From Flavobacteriales bacterium (GTDB lineage: Bacteria; Bacteroidota; Bacteroidia; Flavobacteriales; BACL11): a stretch of DNA of 6,540 bases. How positions within the stretch are numbered: position 1 is the first letter of the stretch; the number at the start of each line of letters is the position of its first letter. The stretch is taken from NCBI GenBank assembly GCA_002724895.1, contig PBQB01000095.1, positions 1 to 6,540 of the forward strand, read 5' to 3'. Of the stretch, positions 5,800 to 6,540 are shown in pieces. Under the pieces are notes generated by a model, which was given only the letters and a program-made list of their open reading frames with translations, did no database searches and was not told where the DNA came from. A program made the position numbers and the translations under genes.

Positions 5800-6540
5800 A
5801 TGAATTATAAAGATATTATATTATCTATAAAACAAAAAAAAATTGAACCAATATATTTTCTTTGTGGAGAAGAGTCTTATTTTATTGATGAGATTACTAA
5901 AACAATTCTAAAATTTACTTTAACAAAAGAAGAAAAATCATTTAATCAAATTGTTTTGTATGCCAAAGATACAAATACAGAAGAAATAATTTCAGAAGCA
6001 AAACAATTTCCATTTGGTTCAAAAAAGAAAGTTGTTATTATTAAAGAAGCACAACATCTTAAAAAGATTGAGAATTTAATAAATTATTTTGAAAAACCTC
6101 AGTTGAGCACTGTTCTAGTTTTTGAACATAAAAATAAGTCTATCGATAAAAGAAAGAAAATCTCTAAAACGATTATAAATAGATCAATTTTTTTTGAAAG
6201 TAAAAAGTTATATGAAAATCAAATAAGTAATTGGATCATAAATTATTTAGAAGAAAAAAACTATAAAATAGACATCCAAGCAGCAACAATAATTTCAGAA
6301 AATATCGGAAATGATTTATCTAAGATTACTAATGAGTTAAGTAAACTCATGTTAGCTATAAATCTAGATGATACAATAACTTCTACACACATTGAAAATT
6401 ATATTGGGATTAGTAAAGACTATAATGTTTTTGAATTACAAAAATCCTTGGGCGAAAAAAATATCACTAAATCCAATAAAATTACAAACCACCTTTCTTT
6501 AGACTCAAAAAATAATCATATAATTTTAGTAATTAGTTCA
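5800..6540 (+). CDS. holA: DNA polymerase III subunit delta (HolA), C-terminal end beyond the window
   Basis: The delta subunit of the clamp loader is the wrench that opens the sliding-clamp ring. The visible 247 residues start at ATG 5800 and run off the right edge; the family is about 340 residues long, so roughly the last 95 are missing. Recognisable parts: the opening strand PIYFLCGEESYFIDEI (17-32), a degenerate AAA+ domain without a working Walker A, and QFPFGSKKKVVIIKEAQ (69-85). In that segment the F70-P71-F72 stretch lines up with the E. coli SLF clamp-contact site. Domain II includes ESKKLYENQISNWI and GNDLSKITNELSKL. The collar domain opens with GISKDYNVFELQKSLGEKN. An A9 run covers codons 12-15. 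The start has no Shine-Dalgarno; a well-matched promoter candidate lies at 5721-5751. Its partner dnaX is at the left end of the same window. The identification rests on these family motifs. Confidence 0.94.
   Translation, partial: MNYKDIILSIKQKKIEPIYFLCGEESYFIDEITKTILKFTLTKEEKSFNQIVLYAKDTNTEEIISEAKQFPFGSKKKVVIIKEAQHLKKIENLINYFEKPQLSTVLVFEHKNKSIDKRKKISKTIINRSIFFESKKLYENQISNWIINYLEEKNYKIDIQAATIISENIGNDLSKITNELSKLMLAINLDDTITSTHIENYIGISKDYNVFELQKSLGEKNITKSNKITNHLSLDSKNNHIILVISS
5808..5835 (-). promoter_or_regulatory. candidate promoter for the nuclease-like gene, inside holA
   Basis: On the minus strand TATCTTTA (plus 5815-5808) differs from the -7 consensus TAnnTTTG only at its last base, and TTG (plus 5835-5833) lies 17 nt upstream. 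Transcription would start near 5801, about 12 nt before the ATG at 5789. It overlaps the first codons of holA. The match is imperfect and at the short end of the allowed spacing. Confidence 0.35.

Overview
The window is very A+T-rich (about 70% by eye) and gene-dense. It reads as a housekeeping stretch of a Bacteroidota chromosome, most likely class Flavobacteriia. Four things point there. DnaX keeps the flavobacterial wording of its ATPase core and lacks the usual zinc-binding cysteines. The aconitase is the long (924-residue) AcnB form. A small HsdR-N-like protein sits head-to-head with holA. No start codon has a Shine-Dalgarno sequence, while matches to the Bacteroidota promoter consensus (TTG, 17-23 nt, TAnnTTTG) lie ahead of several genes. 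Genus and species cannot be fixed from this sequence. Short gaps and high A+T suggest a compact, possibly marine genome; that part is inference.

Layout. Positions 1-1245 (minus) hold the first 415 codons of dnaX (clamp-loader tau/gamma subunit), which runs off the left edge. A 158-bp divergent intergenic region follows, with a candidate dnaX promoter and a candidate rpsF -7 element. Positions 1404-2484 (plus) are the ribosomal protein cluster rpsF-rpsR-rplI (bS6, bS18, bL9), with gaps of 10 and 18 bp. Positions 2558-5332 (plus) encode AcnB. It converges, with only 7 bp between stop codons, on a 149-residue PD-(D/E)XK nuclease-fold protein (5340-5789, minus). That gene is divergent from holA (clamp-loader delta subunit, 5800 to beyond the right edge), with 10 bp between the two start codons.

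Functionally the window joins DNA replication (two subunits of the same clamp loader, at opposite ends), translation (three ribosomal proteins) and central carbon metabolism (TCA cycle). I see no mobile element, CRISPR array, tRNA or rRNA. I see no convincing undescribed system either. The observations most worth following are an A9 tract in dnaX just after the collar domain, where slippage either way would give a short gamma-like product; the interleaved promoter candidates of holA and the nuclease-like gene, each inside the other's coding sequence; and the conserved but functionally unexplained nuclease-like gene itself.
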